DNA of 64,000 nucleotides from Ridgeia piscesae (GCA_025642075.2 JAODUO010000188.1:487001-551000), one strand, 5' to 3'; counted from the stretch's first letter, positions 25,001-37,112 are shown. Numbers and translations: made by a program. Notes: generated by a model from the letters alone, not told the origin.

Positions 25001-25900
25001 TTATGATACACTCTAACACTGTTACGTGCACAATGCCAGCTGACACATGTTATGGCACTAGTGGGCAGGCAGTTGTCTCTCCCCAGCTTGTTCTTGGGAA
25101 CGCAGAATAGCCCTTCCAGACATCCAAGGTGTCAACATCAACACCGATGACAATTGTGTGAACATAGTTCCTGCCCCATCCAACCCTATGCTTATTTAGT
25201 AGTAAATGTCTCCTTTTGCGAGATCTATGGACTTGTCTTTCCGTACAGTGCTTATTACCACCAGATAAAGTCTTCAAGCAGCCATCAGTGTGGCTATAAA
25301 GCACTTAGCACTTAACTTGCGTAAACGGTTGTTTAACAGTGTCTAGGTTTGACGGCTGTGCGATGTCGCGAACGCGCGGCATTATCCTGACGCAGACACA
25401 GACCTCAGACACAATACGTGGACATCACTTGATTCACAGCAGATAGATCGCACAGCGGGCGAGGAACATTGATAGATCCTGAATAATTTATGAGGTCAGA
25501 TTGACAGGTATTGTTCGAACTTGAAAGGAATCGTTCAGTTGTGACTGTTTTATGCCTGTCGATAAGTGAATTTTTGCGAGAGTGATGCGTTAACGAGCCA
25601 TCTTAATTTAGCGAGACGCACATGTGCGGGAGACCAATACCGGCGATATTGTCAGTTTATGATTGTCATTGTATTTCATCAACCCAAGTGCGAAGGATGG
25701 TAACTATTTGATGGTTACAGGTCCAGGGGATGAATGGTGTTATTTCTGCTGTGCAGGAAGTGAGCACAAATTAAATCAGTCGCACTAACGATGTGAAAGG
25801 CAGTGGTAGGTATTTGATTAATTTCTAATGAAGAATTAAATCTCACAGTAAATGTTGGATGTAGGCAAATGAGGTTGTTGTAGCAGGAGATGATAGCAGT
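22070..25900. other. unique intronic DNA with small duplications
   Basis: A diverged duplication links 22427-22500 and 22587-22665 (AAACCACATTC, then AGGGTGTGAA or AAGGTGTGAA, then TTTACCC). The segment 24740-25010 is made of loosely repeated GTAATA/TAATAC words. A CpG-richer patch spans 25340-25660 (ATGTCGCGAACGCGCGGC). No exon recognised. Confidence 0.4.
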
Positions 25901-25909
25901 GGTCTAGGT

Positions 25910-26544
25910 CCGTTATAGCTACTTCCCGTTATAGCTACAGATTTTCCCCGTTATAGCTACTCGTTAAGTTTGACAGGCAAACTAGTCCCGTTATAGCTAC
26001 TTATTTAATTACACAATTCAGGAGGGGACAGCAAGAGGGAGCATTAACTATATCAGATTACGGTAAGATTCCTACATGAAATGTATTATTGAAGGACACA
26101 TTTTAAAAGTTATAAGAATGATATATAAATGTAACAGTCAGTTATTTGAAATGCAAAATATAAAGTAAAACACTTGGGCAAAACATTTTTTTCAAAAGAC
26201 TACTACGTTAATTGTACTGCGTACAGAATTGCATTTATCATAAAATTATGTTTCCTCACCACTTTCGCAAACTTGGAATTCCATCCCTCAACATGGTTAT
26301 TTGTTCTTTGTCAGTTTCTGTGTAGGGGCATTCCATGTCAAATCAATAAAAAACGGTGAAATTTCCATGACCGTCTTCGATTTTTATGAAATTTGGTGTG
26401 TCGGTTTATGATCATGCATCCCACTAATTTTTAGGTCAATCTCAGTCAGCATCCAAGCCATTGTTTCGCTTAAATTTGACACAGTAGTGCTTGAACTGGT
26501 CCAAATGTTTAGGTGTTAAAATAAACAGTATGTATGTGTGTGTG

Positions 26545-26613
<69 letters not shown>

Positions 26614-26877
26614 ATATACTTATATATATACATATGTCCATGGTGATGTTTTAGCCATGTCTCCAAAAAGTACTCGTTAAAAATTATCACTTGACTTTGT
26701 TGAAATTCCTCAGCGGGACACACTTATATCAAAGCCGTCCACCCCTATGGACATCAGCTGGATGGAGATGAAATAGTTGATGCTCCCTTATCTTGTTACA
26801 TTGTAAAATGGAGAAATAGAAAAGTAGCTATAACGGGACTAGTTCAACTGTCAAACTTAATTTGTAGCTATAACGGG
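25910..26877. mobile_element. inverted-repeat element, probable non-autonomous DNA transposon
   Basis: Two 54-base arms, 25947-26000 and 26824-26877, are inverted copies with 48 matching positions by my count. Each arm holds two direct copies of CCCGTTATAGCTAC separated by 26 bases that include TTAAGTTTGACAG. Two more copies of the 14-mer (25910-25922, one base short, and 25925-25938) lie just outside the left arm. The interior of about 820 bases includes GGGGCATTCCATGTCAAATC and a (TA)n tract, with no transposase. No clear target-site duplication was found, so the exact ends and superfamily are unknown. Confidence 0.65.
26545..26632. repeat. (TA)n microsatellite inside the inverted-repeat element
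   Basis: Two (TA)n runs separated by an A insertion, preceded by (TG)n. Confidence 0.95.
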
Positions 26878-27299
26878 AAGACACCATATCAGTGACGGGA
26901 AAGTGGGGATTATGTAATGGGGTATGAAAAGATGAGGGGTGACTAATGGAAGAGAGAGGAAAGCGGATGAGAAGATGGGGTGAAGTAGATAGGGTTGAGA
27001 AAATGAAGGATGAATAAATGGAGATGAAAATATGGGGCATGAGTTGATGGTGTCAGGAAGATGGGAGATGGGAGTGTGATGGACAAGGAGATGAGGTTGA
27101 GTAGATGAGACATCAGGTTCCACAGCTAATGTCGCCACTGCCCAGCTGCTTCCTGTTGTGGATCTATAAAACTTGCCCAATGGCGTTAAATGATACATTC
27201 CATGTGGTGTACAGCAGCATACAAGTTAAACAGATTCTGTTCAATCTGGTTGTGCTGTGGGATGAATAGTACCGAGGCCTCTGGCACTAATATGGTACC
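26878..27299. other. unique purine-rich intronic DNA
   Basis: G/A-rich on the + strand (repeated GATGAG and GGGATG words near 26900-27120). Open frames on the minus strand (70 and 113 codons) reflect this composition. Confidence 0.4.
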
Positions 27300-27342
27300 C
27301 AGTGCCAGTTCAGTACCAGTGCCAGTGCCAGTGCCAGTGCAT
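27300..27342. repeat. (GTGCCA)n hexamer repeat
   Basis: About five GTGCCA copies plus degenerate GTACCA and GTTCAGTACCA units. Confidence 0.85.
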
Positions 27343-27710
27343 TAACACTGTCGCTGGCGTCCTGGTTGCATGTGACAAATTGCTGCAGTGCTGTGACAGC
27401 ACCAAGTGGTGCGAGTGGCCTGGCATAAGGTGTGTGTCATTACACCTGTCCATGTGACACCTGCAGACCTCGCCAATTACTTGTGTGTCTGTCTCCCTGT
27501 CACAGCCCTCGACAGCCTGATGACAGCCCACCGCCTGCAGTCAGGGGAGCAACACTTGATGACATGTCAGTGACAGTAATCGGTGCCCCGCCCACTTGTC
27601 CCCTCTGTCATGGGTGACGGATGACACTGGCAGCCAAAGGCACAACAATAAACAAACCCAAGTTCCCAGGCCCGGTGGTGCCAGGTATCAGGAGGTGTCA
27701 GGTGTACAAC

Positions 27711-28346
27711 TGATTGTGTAGGCCACCACAGGTGTACACCTGATCAGGTACACAGGTGTACACCTGATCAGGTACACAGGTGTACACCTGATCAGGTACA
27801 CAGGTGTACACCTGGTCAGGTACACAGGTGTACAACTGATCATGTACACATGTGTACAACTGATCAGGTACACAGGTGTACACCTGATCAGGTACACAGG
27901 TGTACACCTGGTCAGGTACACAGGTGTACACCTGATCAGGTACACATGTGTACAACTGATCAGGTACACAGGTGTACAACTGATCAGGTACACAGGTGTA
28001 CAACTGATCAGGTACACATGTGTACAACTGATCAGGTACACAGGTGTACAACTGATCAGGTACACAGGTGTACAACTGATCAGGTACACAGGTGTACAAC
28101 TGATCAGGTACACAGGTGTACAACTGATCAGGTACACAGGTGTACAACTGATCAGGTACACATGTGTACAACTGATCAGGTACACAGGTGTACAACCGAT
28201 CAGGTACACATGTGTACACCTGATCAGGTACACAGGTGTACAACCGATCAGGTACACAAGTATACAACTGATCAGGTACACATATATACAGTTGATCAGG
28301 TACACATATATACAGTTGATCAGGTACACAGGTGTACAACTGATTA
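27711..28346. repeat. 24-bp palindromic minisatellite, ~26 units
   Basis: The unit joins CAGGTGTACACCTG (a perfect 14-base palindrome) or its CAGGTGTACAACTG variant to a CTGATCAGG or CTGGTCAGG core and TACA. Variants with CATGTGTAC are interspersed, and the last units decay to CATATATACAGTTG. Frames stay open on both strands for up to 227 codons because 24 is divisible by three; no protein is called. Confidence 0.95.
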
Positions 28347-28526
28347 AAACTACTGGTGTACAACTTTTCACACACTTATGTACAACTGGTTTTAAGTAGT
28401 AGATTAAAGAAGATTGCTACAGACAATGAACTCCAGATGGCAGACGGACAAGAATACATTTGGCTTTTCAACAATGCACCCTTTTCTCTGTATGTACTGC
28501 TCATCTGAGCTACACGTCAATATTTT
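28347..28526. other. spacer between array and LINE relic, possibly LINE 3' end
   Basis: Unique sequence. It may contain the 3' untranslated tail of the minus-strand LINE that follows, but I see no diagnostic tail. Confidence 0.35.
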
Positions 28527-28770
28527 AATATCTGCCACCAGCCCTCATCCAATCAATGGGTAATCTGTTCCATTTATTTATAGTCCTGCATGAGAATGAA
28601 TACTTATGTAATCTACTCTGTTCTTTTGCCAGCGTTACTTCATGTCCCTAGGTCCTTCTGTCATTCTAAACTGAGAAAAAAGTCCTATTTTCAGAACCAT
28701 TCAATAGTTCAACTACTTCTTTGTAAACCATCCACAACTTGTTAAAACTTGTAGACAAATCCATGTTAGG
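28527..28770 (-). mobile_element. LINE (non-LTR retrotransposon) C-terminal remnant
   Basis: The minus strand reads NDRRT, a stop, then GHEVTLAKEQSRLHKYSF, then SCRTINKWNRLPIDW. The order RRTxGH, basic RLxxxxFS and INxWNxLP is the familiar end of the ORF2 product of several LINE clades (L2/CR1/Jockey-like). An internal TAG and a TAA soon after IDW show it is dead. The preceding sequence to about 28770 includes KEVVELLNG-like residues in other frames. Clade assignment would need a search. Confidence 0.7.
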
Positions 28771-30890
28771 TTCTTATCAGCCATGCTAAATGTGTTTTCT
28801 GCAACTGTTCAAACTTCGGTACACCATCCACGGCTAATAAGTGGAGGGTTCTGTAACAAATTCTACAGCCTCTTTAAATCTAACCCTTTCTGGGTTGACT
28901 TGCCCATTCAGGTTGGGCAGGAGGAGCTGCAGTGTGATGCAAATATTACAGGCAATCTTTTCGTAATTTGCCGTCCATTTCCACACAATTATGTGTTTAT
29001 TCATAAAGCTGACAAGACTGTGTTATTGTGTTGTGGTTGGTCGGCCTGTCTCTCCAAGGGGTGAAGTGGTGGGGTAGGGTTGTTATCTTGGGGTGTGGTC
29101 CTGGTCTAAGAGTGTTTACAATTGGCCGGGTCAGAGGTCAGACTGTGGTGGACAGATCCCACAGTTTGTTTCTGGTTGAGGATAAACAAATGAAGTGTCA
29201 ATGAGTTAGGACCCACTCTGAAGACTCATTCACCCACAGGAGGTACTGTGCTTTACCAGTTAGAATACCATCATAAAGTGCATTTTTAACAAAAAAGAAA
29301 TGGTTTCCTCAAAAAAATTTTTTTTGCTTTTTTCACTGTCAATATGAATTTATGCTGCCAATGTATACAAAACAAAACGCAAGTTTGGTAACAATCTGAT
29401 TGTCACGTCAGTCACACATTTGAGGATATCCACAACTTAAATCAGATTATTAAATGTATTCGCTCTATGTAGTATTTCCAGGTATTAACGTATTGGTGCT
29501 TTCCCACTGTTGAATATTGTAATGTAAATTGTAAACTTGCAAGACAAGTAATTTTACATCTAGTATTGAAGTTTATGACTGCATGCAAAAGTAAAGTTCT
29601 AAACTCCTTACAAGCATAAACAAAATGGCTGACACGCTGACTAGCATCTGTTGGCTTGACTCACCTAATGACATAGTTGTGACTGACTAATCTGCATAAA
29701 TACCATAGTAAATGATGGAAGTTCATCCAGGAAGCTAAATAAATCCAGACTGAATCGTGACATTAGTTGTCTCAATCAAAATTCCTGTGGCCCCTGAAGT
29801 CAATATTGACGGAGAAGAAGCACGTGTTTGGAAGTGGTGTCATTGGGAGCCACAGTAGAATCCTTTTGACATTACTCATCAAAGTGTAATGTGGCAGGAT
29901 TATTGACATTTCTTTGTCGCACTACAACTGAGTATCATAACATGTAAAACTAAACACATAGATATGTATGTTCGATTTTAAGTGTCTTATTGTGGTTTTA
30001 TATTAAATTGTTTTACAGTAAATTAATTTAATCTAAACATTCTTAGTTTCTATTATTTGTGCTGTAGCAATTGTTATGTATACATAATATCAAATAATCT
30101 CACACTTTGATAGAATAATAGAAATGATACAAATACCTTAATAAAATTTAATAAAAAAAAATTAATGTAGCACACTTGTTAAGCAATAGTTTTATGTGAA
30201 ATAAATAAAAATATAGAAAGATGTCATTGAATCATCTTTAGTTACTGTCACATTAGTGCCACGGACCTCACTCAGTATTCACTTGTCACAACTGTATCTA
30301 GACCTCTCTCAATAGTGATTTGTTTAAATTGCTGAAAAACACCGGAAATTGGTATATTTTACTGCGCAACAGAGCATGGTGCCGGGGAGGCGGGAGGGGT
30401 CATTAATCCATGGAGCAGGCAGGGAAAGGATAGTTTACTGCATTGGGAAGGGAGTTAATGTGAAATTTGGAAGCGCATCACGCAGCTCTGTGTCATATAT
30501 TAACAACTGAATGACCTGAGTCAGATCTGTACTGGGGGGGGGTTGTAGATTGTTTTTATTTATGTCAGACAGTTTATATATTTGTTTTAATGTCTTTATA
30601 ATGTTTTTAATGTCTTTGTTTTATGATGTCATTTAATTTTAATGGACCTGTTTTTATATACCGGTAGTCATTTTTAGGTGCTTGTGTGCCTTGCATATGT
30701 GTACATAATTGAAGCGTGTTTGCTTAATTGTCATAATGTGACCATCATTTGTCAACATGACAATTTGATCTTTCAAAATGACAAATACAAAAAGTATTAA
30801 ACATGTGACATTTTGAAAGAAACTCCAATGCAGTCACATACATTTAATGTGAATGACCTTTAAGTAGCCCGGTTAGTCTTTAATGTCTTT
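28771..30890. other. unique intronic DNA
   Basis: AT-rich with scattered homopolymers. No exon or mobile-element protein was recognised. Confidence 0.4.
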
Positions 30891-30999
30891 GAATGTATAT
30901 ACAGCAACAAACCTGTAATTTCAAATCATCAACTCAATGGACCGGAACAAATTTGATTGTCAGTTTTCTAGAGTGGGCGGGTAAAAAACCAGAATACCC

Positions 31000-31910
31000 A
31001 CATTGGTTTTCACATACCCAGGGGGACACTGCATATCTGTAATGACCTGACCATAATGCAAATATCTCACCTTCAACCTTGAAATTACTAGTTGTCTTTC
31101 AATTACGATTTGCAGGCTTCGATTTTTAAGGAAATTTGGAAGTCAAGTTCTGCTCATATTTGGGAGGCCGCAGAAACATTTGAACGAATCAGATAATTGT
31201 TTTTGAAACAACAGAATGTTGTTGCTTTTCTACAGCCGTTGTCCGTCTTCACTTTCCTCATGCCAATATTTGACCAATCACAAGTGAACACCTCCATGCA
31301 GCCCCCCCCGTAATTTAAGATTGCTACATCTGTACTGGATCTGAAAGATGTACATTGCTTCCTGTTTCCATGTATTTCTATGCAAATAGAAGTGAGATTG
31401 TGAGTATGACCCCTTGTTGACAGACCAAAGACAATACCAGATGACAGCTGACAGGCACATTGATGGATCATAAACATCAGCAACTTGGTTTATTGTCTTA
31501 AATCTAAGGAGTGATGTGGTCTCCTATCTAAGCGAGTTTAAGAGTCCGATCTCATGGACTCTCTTAATAATCAGAACCTGATTTTAATACAGGTTAAAGT
31601 ACAGTACTTGGCGAACTTTAAAAGACAATGCATACATTTTACAGGTTTAAATACAACATTGTATCATATCTGTAAAGCCACAGCCCGCATGGATTTCATT
31701 CTCCCAGGGGTGAATGCTGCATATATAATATTTACATAATGCAAATGTCACACCAGCAAGCCAGAAATTACTAGTTAGCATCTTTCAATTGTGACTTTGA
31801 AACAGGTTAAGGTACAGTACCTGGCGAACTTTAAATGACAATGCTCAAGTATTATGGGTTTAACTACAAAACGTTATCATATCTGTATAGCCACAGGACA
31901 GAGTTGTACT
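31000..31910. repeat. old dispersed duplications
   Basis: Two related pairs are visible. First, 31008-31100 and 31700-31795 share CATAATGCAAAT, GAAATTACTAGTT and CTTTCAATT in order. Second, 31585-31685 and 31800-31908 share CAGGTTAA(A/G)GTACAGTAC, TGGCGAACTTTAAA and ATCATATCTGTA(A/T)AGCCACAG. They are probably decayed copies of an unidentified interspersed element. A 109-codon minus-strand frame overlaps (31154-31483) but I cannot place it. Confidence 0.5.
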
Positions 31911-32059
31911 GATTACAGATTGGCATTGTTTCTTTTCCGGTAAAGGTATCATTACCATATAATAACGTTATCATTCACTTAATCTTTCAATTTAAAGCCT
32001 AAGTGACATGAAAGGAAATAAGGCATGAAGCTGCTTAATGTCTGAAAACTGGCACTGTG

Positions 32060-32815
32060 TAATAAAGCTCTCTAATGAGTTTTTAAACGCTATCTAATTG
32101 GTTTAAATGCACATAACAGGAAACTTACGTAAATGTTTATATAATTGTTTTTTTTATTTGTTATGATAGTTCATATAAACATGCAATAAATTGTGTTAAA
32201 TGTGACACATATTATCATTGGGGACAAACAAAGGAAGAATCCAATTGTTTGTTACTTAATAGTGATGTATCATGATACACTTGTACACATAGTGGAAGTA
32301 GGGGTATGTCCACACTCTGAGGCATGTCCGCACACCCTATTATTTGCGCATCGCATAATATCTGGTTAGTGGAATCATGCTAAGCCTTGGTGTCTAACCC
32401 CCAAATCAACCATTTGCATATACTTTTTGATAGAAGTAATTAAGTAAAAAGTTATGAATAAAATTATATTTTCATAAAAAGTGATGTAATTTTACTCATA
32501 TGCTGTTATGTGTATTACATCAACTGTAATTGCTCTCTAATGAGTTTTACACACTATCTAATTGGTTTAAATGCACATAATAGGAAACATATGTACATTT
32601 TTATATAATAAATTTATTAATATTTTTTATTTTTTTATTTATATGTTGTGATAGTTCATAAAAAACATGCAATAACGTTTTGCTAAATGTGACACATCAC
32701 TGGAGACAAAGGAAGAAGCAAATTGTTTGTTATTTAATAGTGATGTATCATGATACACGTAATAGTGATGTATCATGATACACGTAATAGTGATGTATCA
32801 TGATACACCTGTACA
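32060..32815. repeat. direct duplication ending in TGTATCATGATACA palindromes
   Basis: Blocks near 32070-32295 and 32530-32815 share, in order, CTCTCTAATGAGTTTT, CTATCTAATTGGTTTAAATG, CACATAA-AGGAAAC, GATAGTTCATA, AACATGCAATAA, AATGTGACACAT, CAATTGTTTGTTA, and TTAATAGTGATGTATCATG. Each ends at a perfect 14-base palindrome TGTATCATGATACA. In the second block the palindromic 25-bp unit is triplicated (32735-32812). This looks like two copies of one interspersed element. Confidence 0.7.
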
Positions 32816-33490
32816 CCTACTGAGTTACCTGCCCAGAGATATTGGCTGTTGTACTCAGGATGGCTTCATGAGTCTGTCTAACACCCCAACTGGGTGAGTT
32901 GACGAGACACAGGTGGACACTCACACAGCTGGAGTTTCCCTTGTCTTGTTGACTCTGTCTCTGTTTCACGGTTGACAACAACAGGAGTTTTCATGTAAAT
33001 AAATCTGTGTATAACTATAAACTACACAGATAGCAGTGGTCAGTAGTGGATCATGGGAATGGGCACTGAGTCATTGCCCCGCCCCGTAATTCCCTTTGGC
33101 AATTAAACAGTATCGTTTAACTTATTACTACATGTTAGCCCTGGAAATTAATTTCAGTTTCCCTACTCCTCAGTGTCCCCCCCTATGATTCTATAAATTC
33201 TATATTCCCACGCAGTGATGACACAGAATAAGGAAATGAGTTGAGGCCGTACCTATTACCTTCACTGTGGGATCATCTTGGGTTAGGGTCGACTTCCCCA
33301 ATCACCCTGACTCTCACCTGGCTGTAATATATGGATGAGACAGACGTGATTTAAACGTTCATTAATTCTCAATGCAACATGGGAGATCGCTGGGTCGTAA
33401 CTCGGGAAGGGTTTATTGTCGGTGATGAGTCAGCAGGCATAGTGAGAGTACCTCAAAACTGTCATAAACAGTAACTAACTTATATTTAAA
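32816..33490. other. unique intronic DNA
   Basis: No gene or repeat family is recognised. Confidence 0.4.
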
Positions 33491-33565
33491 TATTATATTA
33501 TATTATATTATATTATATTATATTATATTATATTATATTATATTATATTATATTATATTATATTA

Positions 33566-33617
<52 letters not shown>
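33491..33617. repeat. (TATTA)n then (TTA)n microsatellite
   Basis: A pentanucleotide run of about 15 units passes directly into a trinucleotide run of about 17 units. Confidence 0.95.
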
Positions 33618-33618
<1 letters not shown>

Positions 33619-36480
33619 TTTATATAATTATAATAAAAGAAAAACCTTAATACAAAAAATCTCCATAAAAATTACTCTCCTCCCAGTTTAAGTTTTTAAC
33701 AGTTCAGGATTATCCCAGACATTGATCCCTCAGCATGTTTTGTATATTTTCTGATTATTTTGAGGACTGCCAATCAGAACTTCAGGGAAATTTGACAAAG
33801 GTTGCTTTATAAAGAATTGCGTGATAACTGCATCTTTATATACACAAGTCTCTGGAGACGGTCAGTGTCTCGGTCTCTGTGTAGATGTTGCATGTCTGCT
33901 GGTTTCTTCCCAGATCTCTGCTTAGTTGCTGTGGCAGCTAGTTACCTTGGTAATCCTCTGATACCTGAAGTGCAGGTACTGTCATGTTGTCTCTCCACAG
34001 GTGAGCTAGTTAGCACCCATCCTGCCCCAGTCCAGGTGGGAGACAGGTTTAGTGGGAGATATTTGTAGGAGCCAGCATGGGACAGATCCCTGCTGTTTCC
34101 CACATCTCTTCCCTCTGAGTGGCCTCATCCCTGGAATTGATCAGGGACTAATCAGGCACACATGGGGTGGCAGCTGGGAAGATGGGAGAGGGTTGCTTGG
34201 GGTAGACTGGAACGTTAGGGCAGGATGGACCATTGGAGGACTGAATGTGCAAGATGGACTGGTGATTAGTAGAGGACCATTCTTGCAGAATGGTCTATGT
34301 TAAGTAGAGGACCAGTAGTTCATCACTGTCGAATATACTAGAATAAAATAGAGGACCGTTACTAGTGAATGGACCAATGTTAAGGGAGGACCATTAATAC
34401 ACAGATTGGACCAGTATTAAGTCGAGGGCTTTTATTCTAGAATGGACATACATTCAGTTGAAGACCATTTTATGCATAATATCCTGTCTTCAGCAGAGGA
34501 CCAGTAATGCAGAATAGACCAGTAGAGAGACCACCACACAGAGGACCAATGATGCAGAATAGACCAGTAGAGAGACCACCACACAGAAGACAAGACCAGT
34601 ACAGGTGGAACCAGTGATTGTATAGTGCCGTAAGACCACCTTCCTTAGTTGTCATAATTTCCCTCTCCCAGTGCATAAAAGATATGTAGAGGCTTGGGAC
34701 CTTTTGAACCTATCTGTTTTACTACTGCTTTTTCAATGTGCCCTATTAAGTGTTCTCTAGAAGAAATTCCCCCTCCACTTTTGATGTGGCCGTGTGTGGC
34801 AAAAGAAAGATGGTAGACAAGCTCAGCTTCTGAAGATATGGCAAACATCTCTCAACAGCCTCACCCTTCAGCGTACTCAGAAAAGCCACAAGAGTCCAAA
34901 GCAGAAGATATTTATGATGCTTAATTCGTAGTGTTCATGGGCCCAGTCATAGTGGAAGCTTGTCTCATTGATAGTAACCTGCATGTCATTCACTAGTCAC
35001 ACACCTTCTCTGATTGGCTTTCTCTTAGTCACATGACCAGATGGGCCGTGCTCACTCTGCAGGAGGGTGGACGGGTTGTGCCACTGTGTAGGGGTGTGCA
35101 GTGTGGAGCCTGGATGTGTGCAGTGAGAGGGGAGCTGTTGGAGAGAGAGGGTGATTTATTACTTTTCGCACACACGATTGTGATGTAAATGAGAGAGGGC
35201 TGCGACAGCAGAGGGAGGAGTCAGCATTTGGGAGTAGTCTCAGGAGTAGTCCCTCTGATGGGAGCAGTGGCTTGGCAGTGTCCTGCACTAGTTGCAGTTA
35301 GACTGTTGACACTTAGTTGACACATGGACACTACCTACTGGATTAAGAGGACCTGTCATTGATCTACCCCACCAAGTAAAGGGAGGAGATTCCCTTGGGA
35401 ACTGGCATTACCTGGTAGGTAGGGAAGAGTGGGAGTGATACATCTATGTGTTTCTCCCTTGTATATGTGGATAGTGGATACTAATGTGTTTCTCCCTTGT
35501 ATATGTGGATACTAACTGTATGTGAGTGTGGTAGACGTTAACTGTTTCAGCATGACACCTGCCGGTTCATCTTTTATGGTGACCAGATAAGATAAGACTT
35601 ATCTGGCCTGCTAACAAGGGTCTTGTCAGTGACTGACTGTAGGCCTGGGTTCCTGGGATAGAGCAAGGCTTGCTTTGAGGTTGCACACACTTTGGGATAA
35701 GATAAGGGTTTTATATGAGGGTAGGGGTGGAATTTGGAGCAGATGTGGGATAGGTGGTGAAGGAATTACCCCTCATCCCTTTGAAAACTGTCCGGAATAA
35801 CATCAGATCTTTTGAAGGAAGTCCATAATGTCAGCATGTCAGCAAAAGTGACATAAACAGAATACAACAATATACTTTGGGCACACTTTTTTTGCTGACC
35901 AAGTATGTAATATTTCCATTGTCAGAAAAAAAGCACTGCTTCTCTGCAGGAATTGATCCAAATTGATTCCTAGAAAAAAGTGTGTATTATTCATAGTTGG
36001 GTCAATGGCTTTACTGGACGTCGGCCAGCAGAACTGACTTAATTAAATGTTATAGCCCTAAATTACTTTTCAGCCAGTATTTCTTATGCATCACGCAATG
36101 TTCAGTAATATCGCGGGGCTGATGAAAATGAGCCATAATAAATTATTGCATGACTGAAATATTGATCTCGCTGCGGACATCTGTTTTGGATGTGGTATGT
36201 AAGGGCCGCAGATTAGCAGGATGAGGTTAATTGAATGTCACATGGGAAGGAGGGAGGTGAGATCTCTGGGCAGGGAAGATGGGATGTGGCAAGGTGGATT
36301 GGGGAAGATTTCAAGAGGAAGTGTGTGCGTGTGTGTGCGTGTGTGTGTGTGTGCGTGCGTGCGTGCATTCATGTATGATTGTGCGTGCGTGCATGCATGT
36401 GTGTATGCAAACACTGTGTGGCCAGTGAACTTATGTGCTTAGTGCATGTAGCTGAGGCAGAGTGGAGAGAGAGGTGGGTG
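33618..36480. other. unique intronic DNA with a weak ~47-bp repeat
   Basis: Between about 34240 and 34600 words such as AGAGGACCA, CAGAATGGACC and ACCAGTA recur, including an almost exact 47-bp duplication (34497-34590 region). A direct duplication of GTGTTTCTCCCTTGTATATG lies at 35449-35508. A (GTGC/GTGT)n run lies at 36318-36410. No exon recognised. Confidence 0.45.
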
Positions 36481-37112
36481 GGGTGGATAGCTAGGAGAGT
36501 GGGTAGCTAGGAGGGTGGGTAGCTAGGAAGGGTGGGTAGCTAGGAGGGTGGGTAGCTAGGAAGGTGGGTAGCTAGGAGAGTGGGTAGCTAGGAGGGTGGG
36601 TAGCTAGGAGGTTGGGTAGCTAGGAGGTTGGGTAGCTAGGAGAGTGGGTAGCTAGGAGGGTGGGTAGCTAGGAGGGTGGTAGCTAGGAGGGTGGGTAGCT
36701 AGGAGGGTGGGTAGCTAGGAGAGTGGGTAGCTAGGAGGGTGGGTAGCTAGGAGGGTGGGTGGCTAGGAGGGTGGGTAGCTAGGAGGGTGGGTAGCTAGGA
36801 GGGTGGGACCTAGGAGAGTGGGTAGCTAGGAGGGTGGGTAGCTAGGAGGGTGGGAGCTAGGTGGGTGGGTAGCTAGGAGGGTGTGTAGCTAGAAGGGTGG
36901 GTAGCTAGGAGGGTGGGAGCTAGGAGGGTGGGTAGCTAGGAGGGTGGGTGGCTAGGAGGGTGGGAGCTAGGAGGGTGGGTAGCTAGGATGGTGGGTAGCT
37001 AGGATGGTGGGAGCTAGGAGGGCGAGACCTAGGAGGGTGGGTAGCTAGGAGGGTGGGAGCTAGGAGGGTGGGAGCTAGTAGGGTGGGAACTAGGAGGGCT
37101 GGAGCTCAGAGG
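36481..37112. repeat. 16-bp minisatellite, ~39 units
   Basis: The unit GCTAGGAGGGTGGGTA repeats in tandem, with a 15-bp GGGAGCTAG variant becoming common after 36840. The + strand is G-rich. Confidence 0.95.

Noticed and set aside
27711..28346. A CRISPR-like array of regular repeats
   Set aside because: Units are contiguous with no unique spacers, and the DNA is clearly eukaryotic.
27688..28399. Frames of 165-227 codons with Cys/Thr/Tyr/Val repeats on both strands
   Set aside because: The 24-bp unit lacks stops; both strands are equally open, which is expected of a repeat and not of a gene.
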